A stretch of DNA of 64,000 nt from Planctomycetaceae bacterium (GTDB lineage Bacteria > Planctomycetota > Planctomycetia > Planctomycetales > Planctomycetaceae): positions 62,001 to 126,000 of the forward strand of contig JAHBXV010000008.1 in assembly GCA_019636285.1 (NCBI GenBank). Direction: 5' to 3'. The translations under genes and the position numbers were made by a program. Shown piece after piece: positions 56,268-64,000 of the stretch (positions are counted from its first letter, which is position 1; each line of letters opens with the position of its first letter). The notes under the pieces are model-generated. The model saw nothing but the letters and a program-made list of their open reading frames with translations. It had not been told where the DNA came from and ran no database searches.

Positions 56268-58283
56268 GTGACAAACCACTCGCAGGATGCAAGCTTCGTG
56301 ATCTCCGCTCCGCCTCGTGATTCGGGACTCAATCAGGCGCAATGGCAGGCTGTCACCTGTGTCGACGGCCCGCTGTTGGTGCTGGCTGGCGCGGGGACCG
56401 GGAAGACGCGCGTCATCACGTATCGGATGGCCGAGCTGATTCGCCGTGGCGTGGCGCCGGACCGGATTCTGTCGGTCACGTTCACCAACAAGGCGGCCCG
56501 CGAGATGCAGGAGCGGGCGCTCGGCCTGTTGGGGCGGCGGCAGCGGTCGCGACCGGTTGTCTCGACCTTCCACTCGCTTTGCGTCCGCATTCTGCGGGCC
56601 GACATCACCCGCCTCGGCTATCCCGAGCGGTTCGCGATTTATGATCGCGGCGACCAGGAGTCGGCGGCGCGGCGGGCGCTCCGCGATATTCGTATCTCCG
56701 ACGCCGCGTTGCGTCCGGGTGATCTCCTGGCGTGCATCAGCCGCTGGAAGATGGTGGGCATTACCCCCGATCAGGCCCGTGAATTCATCGAGGATGATCG
56801 CGATCAGCTCGCCGCGATGGCGTATCGCCGTTACCAGTCCCAGCTTCGCGCCTCGGGCGCGGTCGACTTCGACGATCTGCTCATGCTGACCGAGACGCTG
56901 TTCGACCAGCATCCCGATGTCCTGGAACGCTGGCAGGATACGTTTTCTCATGTGCAGATTGACGAATACCAGGACACCAACGAACTCCAGTTCCGGCTGA
57001 TCGAACAACTCGTGCGGCCGCACCGTAATCTCTGCGTGGTGGGCGATGACGATCAGTCGATTTATGGCTGGCGCGGCGCCGAGATCAAACACATTCTCGG
57101 TTTTCAGCAGCAGTTCCCCGGAGCGGTCATTGTCCGCCTGCAGGAAAACTACCGCTGCACCGAGGGGATCATTCAGCTCGCGAACCAACTGGTGCGGCAT
57201 AACCTGGGTCGACACGAAAAGCGGCTTGTCGCCCATAAAGAAGGTGTCAACGAGATCAACTTTCGCAACTATCCGGACGAGCAAGCCGAGGCGGAAGGAG
57301 TCGTGCGAGATATCGCGTATCTCGTTCGTCATCTGTCGGTGAAAGAAGATGACCTGGCGATTCTGTTTCGCACGAACGAACAGCCGCGGCTCTTCGAATC
57401 GGAATTGCGGCGTCAGCGGTTACGCTATGTGCTGGTCGGGGGGCAATCGTTTTTCGATCGTCGCGAAGTGCGAGATCTGATGGCGTACCTGAAGGTGCTC
57501 GCTTTTCCCGACGACGAAGTCTCGCTGCTGCGGATCATCAACACGCCGACGCGCGGCATTGGTGATGCCGCCGTGGAGAAGATCCTGCAACGAGCGGTTA
57601 AGTCAGGAACGAGTTTCTGGCGGGCGGTGGAACCGGCGTTGGTTGCTGGCGAAATCTCCGCTCGTACCGCGTCCAACGTGCGGGGATTCTTTGAACAGTT
57701 ACAGGGCTGGCGGGAACGCGCAATTCACCAGCCCGCGCAATTGGCCCAGTTGTTGACCGACCTGGTTAAACAGATCGACTACGAATCGGAGATTCGGAAG
57801 CAGTACAAAGAGTCGCAGCAGCAGGTGAGCCGGCTGGCGGTGATCGACGAATGTGTCACCGCGATTAAAGAATACACGTCGCGATCCCTGAAGCCGTCGC
57901 TGACGGAGTTCCTGGAAGAGACGTCGCTGACCGGACGTGACGACGGTTTTGGCGACGACGATCCGCTCAAGAAGTCGGGAATACGACTCATGACGTTGCA
58001 CAGCGCCAAGGGGCTGGAATTCCCGCGTGTCTATCTCGTCGGTCTGGAAGAGGGCTTGTTGCCGCATCAGCGGGCCGTCGATGAAGGGACGTTGTCCGGC
58101 ATCGAGGAGGAGCGGCGCCTCGCTTACGTGGGTATCACACGAGCCCGCGATTACCTGACGATCACGTCGGCGGCGACGCGGACGAAGTGGGGGAAACGCC
58201 GTGAGTCGGTCCCGTCGCGGTTTCTCAAAGAAATGCTGACGCCCATCGAAGACGAAGAGGGTGAAGTGTCGACTTCTCATTAA
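56268..58283 (+). CDS. UvrD/PcrA/Rep-type ATP-dependent DNA helicase
   Basis: This superfamily 1A helicase acts in repair or replication restart. Motifs in order: LNQAQWQAV (Q motif), LAGAGTGKT (I), VTFTNKAAREM (Ia), DEYQDTN (II), VVGDDDQSIYGWRGA (III), VRLQENYRC (IV), LMTLHSAKGLEFPRVYLVG (V), RRLAYVGITRAR (VI). At 671 residues it is close to UvrD/Rep length. GTG 56268 is used; GTG 56299 is a possible later start, as a repeat element ends right before the first. Confidence 0.92.
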   Translation: MTNHSQDASFVISAPPRDSGLNQAQWQAVTCVDGPLLVLAGAGTGKTRVITYRMAELIRRGVAPDRILSVTFTNKAAREMQERALGLLGRRQRSRPVVSTFHSLCVRILRADITRLGYPERFAIYDRGDQESAARRALRDIRISDAALRPGDLLACISRWKMVGITPDQAREFIEDDRDQLAAMAYRRYQSQLRASGAVDFDDLLMLTETLFDQHPDVLERWQDTFSHVQIDEYQDTNELQFRLIEQLVRPHRNLCVVGDDDQSIYGWRGAEIKHILGFQQQFPGAVIVRLQENYRCTEGIIQLANQLVRHNLGRHEKRLVAHKEGVNEINFRNYPDEQAEAEGVVRDIAYLVRHLSVKEDDLAILFRTNEQPRLFESELRRQRLRYVLVGGQSFFDRREVRDLMAYLKVLAFPDDEVSLLRIINTPTRGIGDAAVEKILQRAVKSGTSFWRAVEPALVAGEISARTASNVRGFFEQLQGWRERAIHQPAQLAQLLTDLVKQIDYESEIRKQYKESQQQVSRLAVIDECVTAIKEYTSRSLKPSLTEFLEETSLTGRDDGFGDDDPLKKSGIRLMTLHSAKGLEFPRVYLVGLEEGLLPHQRAVDEGTLSGIEEERRLAYVGITRARDYLTITSAATRTKWGKRRESVPSRFLKEMLTPIEDEEGEVSTSH

Positions 58284-58295
58284 GGCACTGGCAAC

Positions 58296-58378
58296 TTGGG
58301 TGGCACGCCCTGAGTCTTCGAAGGGCGTGGGGAAACAAACCACGCCCTTCCGCTGAGCCTCCAGGGCGTGCCACCCAA
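58296..58378. repeat. Nested double hairpin after the helicase gene
   Basis: An outer perfect 17-bp stem (58296-58312 with 58362-58378, containing GGGTGGCACGCCC) encloses an inner perfect 11-bp stem (58320-58330 with 58340-58350) with loop GGAAACAAA. The outer ends look like terminal inverted repeats of a tiny mobile element; a terminator role is also possible. Confidence 0.7.
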
Positions 58379-58439
58379 AACAACGCTACTATCGCTGCAG
58401 AATCGCGAATTCCCATCCCATCGACGACGGGCCACCGAG

Positions 58440-59846
58440 ATGACGGCGAAGCTGGCTGAGCTGGAAGTGACGCTGCGGCGGTGTCTCAAGCGGGGGCAAT
58501 TGCTGCTCTCCCCCGCACAACTGGCCGGCTACGACACCGATGGCCTCAGCTATAAACGGTTTCCACCAGACGCGGTCGCGATTCCCGCAGATGCGGACGG
58601 ATTGATTGCTCTGTTGCAGGCCGCAGATGCGCTAGGCGTCCCCATCTGCCTGCGCGGCGCGGGAACATCCCTGTCGGGAGGCCCCGTTGCAGTCCAGGGC
58701 GGACTGATTATCCACACGTCGCGGCTGCGGGCGATTCGCCAGATCAGTCGGGATGGTTTGTGGTGCGAGGTCGAATGTGGTGTCACGCTGTCGCAGATCG
58801 ATGCCGCGCTAAAGCCCTATGGATTATTCTATCCGCCCGATCCCTCCAGCGGCCCCGTCTGCACGATCGGGGGAAACGTCGCCTCGAATTCCGGGGGGGC
58901 GCACTGTTTTCGCTATGGCGTGACGAGCAACTACATTCTGGGCGTCGAGGCGGTTCTGCTGGATGGCCGTGTCGTCCGCTTTGGCGGTCCCGGCGGCGGA
59001 CGCGGTCCTTGGAGTCACGACTGGAAACGATTGATGATCGGTTCGGAGGGGACGCTCGCCGCGTTTACGCGGTTCTGGTTGCGTCTGTTGCCCGCGCCCG
59101 AAAAGGTCTGGACTTTCCGCGCGATCTGTCCCGACTTGCCAACGGCCGAACGGGCGATTCAGGCGCTGGCCAGCGATCCAGTCTTCCCGGTCGCCATCGA
59201 ACTGATGGACCCGCGATGCGTGGAGATGGTGGAGAACAGTCCCATGGCCGTTGGGCTGCCGCGCGATCACTTTCTGCTGGTCACGGAAATCGACGGCCCT
59301 GCCCAACTGGTCGACCGGCGCGTTGACCAAGTCCGAAAGCTGCTTCAGGAGGCGGGCGCGCTGGGCATTGCCTGGAGCGACGATGCCCAGCAACGCCAAG
59401 GGCTGTGGAAGGCCCGCAAAGTCGCGGGCGGGCTGATGGGGCAACTGAGCGCGGACTTCGTCGTGCAGGATGCCGTCATTCCGAAACGCTACCTGGCCGA
59501 TATTTTGCAGTTCGTCTACGACGAAGCCGACGCGGCGGGCATTCGCGTCGTGAATGTCTTTCACGCGGGCGATGGCAATTTGCATCCCAACTTCCTGTTC
59601 GATTCGCGCATTCCGGGACAACTTGAAGCCGTGGAAGCCATCGGAAAACGGCTGATGCGGCGGGTCGTGGAACTCGGCGGGACGTTGTCGGGCGAGCATG
59701 GCATCGGCAACGACAAGTCGGCCTATATGCCGCTGGTGTTCGGCGAAGCGACACAGAAACTGCAACTGGCGGTTCCGGCCGTCTTTGATCGAGCCAGTCA
59801 GCTCAATCCCGGCAAAGTGTTCGAGGGAAGGGTTTACCACGCATGA
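58440..59846 (+). CDS. glcD: FAD-linked oxidase, glycolate oxidase subunit GlcD-like
   Basis: The PCMH-type FAD domain shows CLRGAGTSLSGGPVAVQGGL and PDPSSGPVCTIGGNVASNSGG, and the C-terminal part has NVFHAGDGNLHPNFLFD and GTLSGEHGIGNDKSAYM with the conserved histidines. It oxidises glycolate or a similar 2-hydroxy acid. ATG 58440 is used; earlier in-frame starts at 58368 lie against the repeat. It overlaps glcE by 4 bp. Confidence 0.88.
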   Translation: MTAKLAELEVTLRRCLKRGQLLLSPAQLAGYDTDGLSYKRFPPDAVAIPADADGLIALLQAADALGVPICLRGAGTSLSGGPVAVQGGLIIHTSRLRAIRQISRDGLWCEVECGVTLSQIDAALKPYGLFYPPDPSSGPVCTIGGNVASNSGGAHCFRYGVTSNYILGVEAVLLDGRVVRFGGPGGGRGPWSHDWKRLMIGSEGTLAAFTRFWLRLLPAPEKVWTFRAICPDLPTAERAIQALASDPVFPVAIELMDPRCVEMVENSPMAVGLPRDHFLLVTEIDGPAQLVDRRVDQVRKLLQEAGALGIAWSDDAQQRQGLWKARKVAGGLMGQLSADFVVQDAVIPKRYLADILQFVYDEADAAGIRVVNVFHAGDGNLHPNFLFDSRIPGQLEAVEAIGKRLMRRVVELGGTLSGEHGIGNDKSAYMPLVFGEATQKLQLAVPAVFDRASQLNPGKVFEGRVYHA

Positions 59847-60778
59847 CAGCAACTCCGCTCGCCGGGCGGCTGTTCGAGCCCTTCCTCGACCCGATTGACG
59901 GCGTCATCTGTGTCTCGGCGGATGACACCGTGCGGGCCATTGATGAGCGCGTGGCCGACTCGCGATTGCGATTTCCCCTGTTTCTCGATCGCGATACGCC
60001 GATCAGAGAGCAGCTCGTGGCCTCGCCCTACGCTGTTGTCTCTTCAAGGTTCGGCCCCTTTTGCGACAACGTACTGGGGATGAACTGGCGATTGCCGAAC
60101 GGAATGACGATTCGTCTGGGCGAGCGGGTCGTGAAGTCGACCACCGGATACGACGTCTTTCGCTTTCTGCTCCACGCGCCGCGCATTCATGGCGAGCCGA
60201 CGAGTTTCGTGCTGCGTCTGCGGCCTCGCTGCGACAAGACGCAAACCTGGACGTTATGTGGTACGTCCGATGATCTCAATCGGCCGGCCGCCGACGTGAG
60301 CACGAGTTGCTGGCAATCATGGATCGACAGCGTCGATCTGGTTTTTCAGGGGGACGGGCAACAACTGCGGCTCGGCATGCACGGACCGGCAGACGACCTG
60401 GCCATTCTGGGCGGCTACGCCGAGCAACTGGCATCGCGGTACTCGCTGCGGGTGGAGTCACGCGTTGACGAACTCCCGGCGGATGGTCTGCCCGACCTCG
60501 TCTTGAAGACCATGCCCGATCGAGCAGGTGCCTTCGCGCGGGAGATGACGCGATTTAACCCGGTTCGTTGCGTTGTCCTGCGGCCCATCGGCGTCATCCA
60601 TGTTTATCTCGATGGTGTCGAACGGCCGCAGTCGCTGGTTCGGGAACTCGTCGATCGATTCGGCGACGAGATCGAACGCGACGGAGGAGACTGGTCGTCA
60701 CGCTGGTTGGACCGAGCAAATAGCAGCGTCGAAGCCGGTTGGCTGTCCATCTTTCGGCGAGAGGCGGGAATCGAATGA
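59843..60778 (+). CDS. glcE: Glycolate oxidase FAD-binding subunit GlcE-like
   Basis: The 311-residue protein follows the GlcE pattern: a short FAD-type domain (VICVSADDTVRAIDERVADS, RLRFPLFLDRD, FCDNVLGMNWRLPNG, GERVVKSTTGYDVFRFLLHA). It lacks the strong Gly-rich FAD loop, as other GlcE proteins do partially. The genes before and after overlap it by 4 bp each, so the three subunits are translated as a unit. Confidence 0.82.
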   Translation: MTATPLAGRLFEPFLDPIDGVICVSADDTVRAIDERVADSRLRFPLFLDRDTPIREQLVASPYAVVSSRFGPFCDNVLGMNWRLPNGMTIRLGERVVKSTTGYDVFRFLLHAPRIHGEPTSFVLRLRPRCDKTQTWTLCGTSDDLNRPAADVSTSCWQSWIDSVDLVFQGDGQQLRLGMHGPADDLAILGGYAEQLASRYSLRVESRVDELPADGLPDLVLKTMPDRAGAFAREMTRFNPVRCVVLRPIGVIHVYLDGVERPQSLVRELVDRFGDEIERDGGDWSSRWLDRANSSVEAGWLSIFRREAGIE

Positions 60779-61989
60779 CCGATGGCAAGGTGACGACCGC
60801 CGACGACTTGCTCACGAGTTGCGTGCATTGCGGATTCTGCCTGGAAGTCTGTCCGACCTATCGGCTGACGGGGGATGAAAACAATTCCCCTCGGGGTCGC
60901 CTGAGGCTGTGGCGCGAGGAAGCCCAGGGGACGCTGGATCCCGAGCCGTGGACGGCATTTTACACGACCGAGTGCGTGGGATGCCTGGCCTGTGAACCCG
61001 CGTGCCCCGCGAACGTGCCGTATGGGGCAATTCTTGAACAGACACGCCGCGAGCATGTTGCCAATGCGCGAACCCGGCCGGATTGGCGATTGCGGATGGC
61101 GGGTTGGCTGGCAGCGCGACCGCGGCTCGCTCGCACTCTATTCGCGCCGATACGAGCGCTGCGACACTGGGGGCTGATCCGACATCCGTTCGTGTTCGCC
61201 GGGCAGCCGAGCGTCGTGGAAACGACGGCGAACTATGCCCAGCGACTAATGCGCGAGCATCGACCGACCGGCCCCAAAGTGGCCTTGTTGACCGGTTGCG
61301 TGATGGAAGCCCTGTTTCGCGAGATCAATTTCGCGACGGTGCGCGTTCTGATCGCCAACAACGTCCAGGTGGTGGTTCCAGAAGGTCAGACCTGCTGCGG
61401 TGCCTTTCAGAATCACGCCGGGCTGCCGGGTTCTGAAGACTTGACTCGGCAGAACGCGGCGGCGTTCGCGCTGCATGATGTCACGGCGATCCTCACGAAT
61501 GCGGCCGGTTGCGGGCTTCAATTGCAGCACGCTGGGGTTGGGACGGCGCCGGTCATGGATGTGACGACGTTCCTTGGCAGGCGAAGCCTGAGAACTCAAT
61601 CCCGACGAAATCGCTCCGCGCGAGTCTACGTCGACTTGCCCTGCCATCTGATCCACGGTCAGCGAGTCGAACTGGCTGAGTCACTGCTGGATGCCACGGG
61701 TTACCGGTGGGAACTCGCACCTGGGGCGCGCGACTGTTGCGGCTCGGGGGGGATTTACAACATTCAGAAGCCAGACAATTCTCGCGAGATCCTGGCGGGA
61801 AAGTCGGTGTTTCTCAACACGGCTCTTGGCGACCCCGTCATTCTGGCGACGACAAATCCCGTCTGCATGATGCAGTGGAACTCGGCTCGGGCGTTGGGGC
61901 TGGTGAAGCGGCCGTACCTCGTCTGCCACTTGCTGCAACTGCTTGATCCGGGCGAAGAATTCACCGTCGATCGCACGAACGAAGTCTGA
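60775..61989 (+). CDS. glcF: Glycolate oxidase iron-sulfur subunit GlcF-like
   Basis: Two ferredoxin-type clusters are visible: CVHCGFCLEVCP (Cys16, 19, 22, 26) and CVGCLACEPACP (Cys67, 70, 73, 77). Two CCG domains follow (QTCCGAFQNHAG and RDCCGSGGIYN), as in GlcF/LutA electron carriers. With GlcD and GlcE it would pass electrons from glycolate to the quinone pool at the membrane. The length is 404 residues. Confidence 0.9.
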   Translation: MTDGKVTTADDLLTSCVHCGFCLEVCPTYRLTGDENNSPRGRLRLWREEAQGTLDPEPWTAFYTTECVGCLACEPACPANVPYGAILEQTRREHVANARTRPDWRLRMAGWLAARPRLARTLFAPIRALRHWGLIRHPFVFAGQPSVVETTANYAQRLMREHRPTGPKVALLTGCVMEALFREINFATVRVLIANNVQVVVPEGQTCCGAFQNHAGLPGSEDLTRQNAAAFALHDVTAILTNAAGCGLQLQHAGVGTAPVMDVTTFLGRRSLRTQSRRNRSARVYVDLPCHLIHGQRVELAESLLDATGYRWELAPGARDCCGSGGIYNIQKPDNSREILAGKSVFLNTALGDPVILATTNPVCMMQWNSARALGLVKRPYLVCHLLQLLDPGEEFTVDRTNEV

Positions 61990-62133
61990 TCCCGGGTTGG
62001 GAAGCGCGTCGGTGGGGGAAATCGGTGATTTACACCCCCTGCCCCGTCCCTCACACTGTTTGGGTGCCGCCGATGGCGCGCAGCCGTCCGTGCCAGGGCG
62101 ATCGCCGTCGGCCCTTGGGAGTCCCTCCGAAAA

Positions 62134-64000
62134 ATGTCCGTCTCGACCGTGTTTCGTTCCGTGGTTCTGGCCCAAGTATTAATCGGCAGTCTGGCCACGG
62201 CAACGGCGCTGGCTCAGGAGGAAGCTCCCCGTTTTGTCCCCGATGCCGAGTCGGTGCGTCGTCTGGCGAATGATGCCCTGTACCTGTCCGCTGACGAACG
62301 CGAGGGGCGCGGGGCGGGAACGCGCGGTCTCGAGGAATCGGCCCAGTACCTGGCGGAACAATTCCGCGCGACGGGATTGAAGACCGATCTCATCGACGGT
62401 GGGCCGTTTCAGTCGTTCCAACTGGGCCGCCGTCGCGGGATTGGACCGGCTTCCAGAATCGTGTTCACAAACAACGGCGTGACCAAGGCCGTGGTCGAAC
62501 CGAAATTGCGAGTCGACTGGACACCTCTCTCGATCGCAGCATCCGGACCGGTCGCCGGACCACTGGTCTTCGCCGGCTACGGAATCACGGCTCCCGAGTT
62601 TCAGTACGACGATTACGCGGGAATCGATGTCTCGGGAGCAGTGGTCGTCATCTTGCGTCGCGAGCCCGCCGGGCGAACCGATGCCGAAAACTGGTTCCCG
62701 GTCGGGAAGTCGACAAGGCATGCGCAGTTCACCTCGAAAATCGCGAACGCGATCGCCCATGGCGCGAAAGCCGTCTGCTTCGTCTCGACCGCGAACGATG
62801 TTGCCACGACGGCACCGGCTGACGAAATGGTCGGGGAACGTCTCCTGAAGTTTGAAGTGGGCGCGCCGCCAGCGACGGGAAGCCTGCCGGTCCTTCAAGT
62901 CAGCCGGGCCGTAGTCAACGAAGTTCTGGCTTCGAGTGGGACGACATTGGTTGAGCTTGAAGAGCGGATCGCGTCAACATCCCGGCCGGCGAGCCAACGC
63001 TTGGGAGAGTGGTTCGCTGACGGAGAAGTTTCGATCGTCACGGCAGGACGAAAATTGCGAAACGTGCTGGGGTTACTCCCCGGAAAGGGCCCGAACGCTG
63101 CCGAGACCATCGTGGTCGGTGCCCATTACGACCATCTGGGAAATGGCGGCTACGGCTCCCTTTCGAGCGCGGGGGGCAAGGCCATCCATAATGGGGCCGA
63201 CGATAACGCCTCTGGCACCGCCGTCGTTCTGGAAGTGGCTCGGCTTCTCTCGGAAAGCGGGAACCCGCTGGATCGGAGCGTCCTGTTCATTGGGTTCAGC
63301 GCAGAAGAACTCGGGCTGATTGGCAGCAGCCATTACGTCAAAAAGCCGCTGGTTCCGATGGATCGGACGGTCGCGATGCTGAACCTCGACATGGTCGGGC
63401 GTTTGCGGGGGGACAAAGTCACCATTTACGGAACGGGGACGGCGGAGGAATTTCCGCAACTGCTGGCCGAGGAAGTCCCTCGCTTCGGCATGCGATTTAC
63501 CAGTCACGGCAGCGGCTATGGGCCCAGCGATCATGCGTCGTTCGCCGAGGAAAATGTCCCGGTCCTGCACTTCTTCACCGGCTTTCATCCCGAATACCAC
63601 CGCCCGGAAGATGACTTTGCGACGTTGAACGTGGATGGCATGGCACGACTGGCAAGCCTGACGGCGGCGCTCGTCGAACGGATCGCCAATGCCGAGAAGC
63701 GGCCCACGCCGCAGGAGTCGAATGGCTTCGCGGAACTGCTGGGCGACAGCTCGGGGGGTATCACTCGGGCGACGCCCGGGCGCGTTATCCGCACGAGCAA
63801 TCCGGTCTATCTGGGCGTTGTTCGTGAGTTGGAGCACGAGGGGGAGGGCTACGCGATTCGCTCGGTTTTCCAGAATTCACCCGCGGAACGGGCCGGGCTG
63901 CGGCGGGGGGATGTTCTCGTGCAGTGCGGAGGCCAGAAGATCCTTGAGCCAAAAGAGTTACAGGAGATTCTGAAGGCCCGAAAGCCCGGCGATCGTGATT
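62134..64000 (+). CDS. Secreted M28-family aminopeptidase with PA and PDZ domains, 3'-truncated
   Basis: The frame starts at ATG 62134 with a signal peptide (VVLAQVLIGSLATATALAQ) and stays open to the window end. A PA-like segment (SGPVAGPLVFAGYGITAPEF) precedes the M28 domain with the zinc-site residues: GAHYDH, HNGADDNASG, FSAEELGL, NLDMVGRL and HFFTGFHPEYHRPED. A PDZ domain begins near the end (NSPAERAGLRRGDVLVQCGG). Such enzymes trim N-terminal residues from peptides in the periplasm. The first 622 codons are visible and the stop is not. Confidence 0.9.
   Translation, partial: MSVSTVFRSVVLAQVLIGSLATATALAQEEAPRFVPDAESVRRLANDALYLSADEREGRGAGTRGLEESAQYLAEQFRATGLKTDLIDGGPFQSFQLGRRRGIGPASRIVFTNNGVTKAVVEPKLRVDWTPLSIAASGPVAGPLVFAGYGITAPEFQYDDYAGIDVSGAVVVILRREPAGRTDAENWFPVGKSTRHAQFTSKIANAIAHGAKAVCFVSTANDVATTAPADEMVGERLLKFEVGAPPATGSLPVLQVSRAVVNEVLASSGTTLVELEERIASTSRPASQRLGEWFADGEVSIVTAGRKLRNVLGLLPGKGPNAAETIVVGAHYDHLGNGGYGSLSSAGGKAIHNGADDNASGTAVVLEVARLLSESGNPLDRSVLFIGFSAEELGLIGSSHYVKKPLVPMDRTVAMLNLDMVGRLRGDKVTIYGTGTAEEFPQLLAEEVPRFGMRFTSHGSGYGPSDHASFAEENVPVLHFFTGFHPEYHRPEDDFATLNVDGMARLASLTAALVERIANAEKRPTPQESNGFAELLGDSSGGITRATPGRVIRTSNPVYLGVVRELEHEGEGYAIRSVFQNSPAERAGLRRGDVLVQCGGQKILEPKELQEILKARKPGDRD

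Overview
The window looks like a chromosomal segment from a GC-rich member of the Planctomycetota (PVC superphylum). The markers are a paired planctomycete cytochrome/DUF1549/DUF1553 gene and DUF1501 gene, several Tat-type and lipoprotein leaders, a neutral-ceramidase-like family typical of these bacteria, and a methanofuran-branch C1 enzyme (MfnB-like). I see no tRNA, rRNA, CRISPR array, prophage or transposase gene. All assignments come from reading motifs and comparing with remembered family features; no database search was run.

Layout: 1-2347, the end of a TolC-type efflux protein and a WYL regulator. 2413-7097, a metal (Zn/Mn/Fe type) ABC uptake operon: lipoprotein binding protein, ATPase and two permeases, each permease carrying a DtxR/MntR-like C-terminal domain, with an 18-bp palindrome over the promoter. 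7154-15710 (minus strand), a complete F-type ATP synthase operon atpZ-I-B-E-F-H-A-G-D-C with a clear promoter. 15792-18863 (minus), MfnB-like and ThrS. 19199-24412, four secreted proteins (ceramidase-like, beta-helix, Tat-signal unknown, M19 dipeptidase-like). 24651-26446, CoaD and a pair of Hsp20 chaperones. 26701-31048, the DUF1549/DUF1501 pair. 31101-34579, a probable hydroxyproline or D-amino-acid degradation set (DapA-like, proline racemase family, RidA, D-threonine-aldolase-like). 34986-39097, a PEGA lipoprotein and an Mla-type lipid transport set. 39782-46302, LRR and YkgJ proteins, Gnd, an ECF sigma/anti-sigma pair, a small lipoprotein, purine nucleoside phosphorylase and NnrD. 46566-55736, Obg, a 1080-residue repeat protein, GAPDH, Rpe, a phosphatase-fold protein lacking its catalytic residues, AccD and a protein kinase. 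56268-61989, a UvrD-type helicase and glcDEF. 62134 to the end, a 3'-truncated M28 peptidase with a PDZ domain.

The non-coding DNA is rich in small dispersed repeats. Family 1 (about 85-125 bp, hairpins with stem CACTGGC) occurs six times, often touching a stop codon and three times inside operons (atp once, mla twice). Family 2 (about 300 bp, four hairpins with pentaloops of the type WCAAG/CTTGW) has two full copies in opposite orientation and one partial copy; stems differ between copies by paired substitutions. A third 25-bp motif occurs four times in the same orientation. These repeats, the two DtxR-fused permeases and several family members with missing active-site residues are the most notable content.
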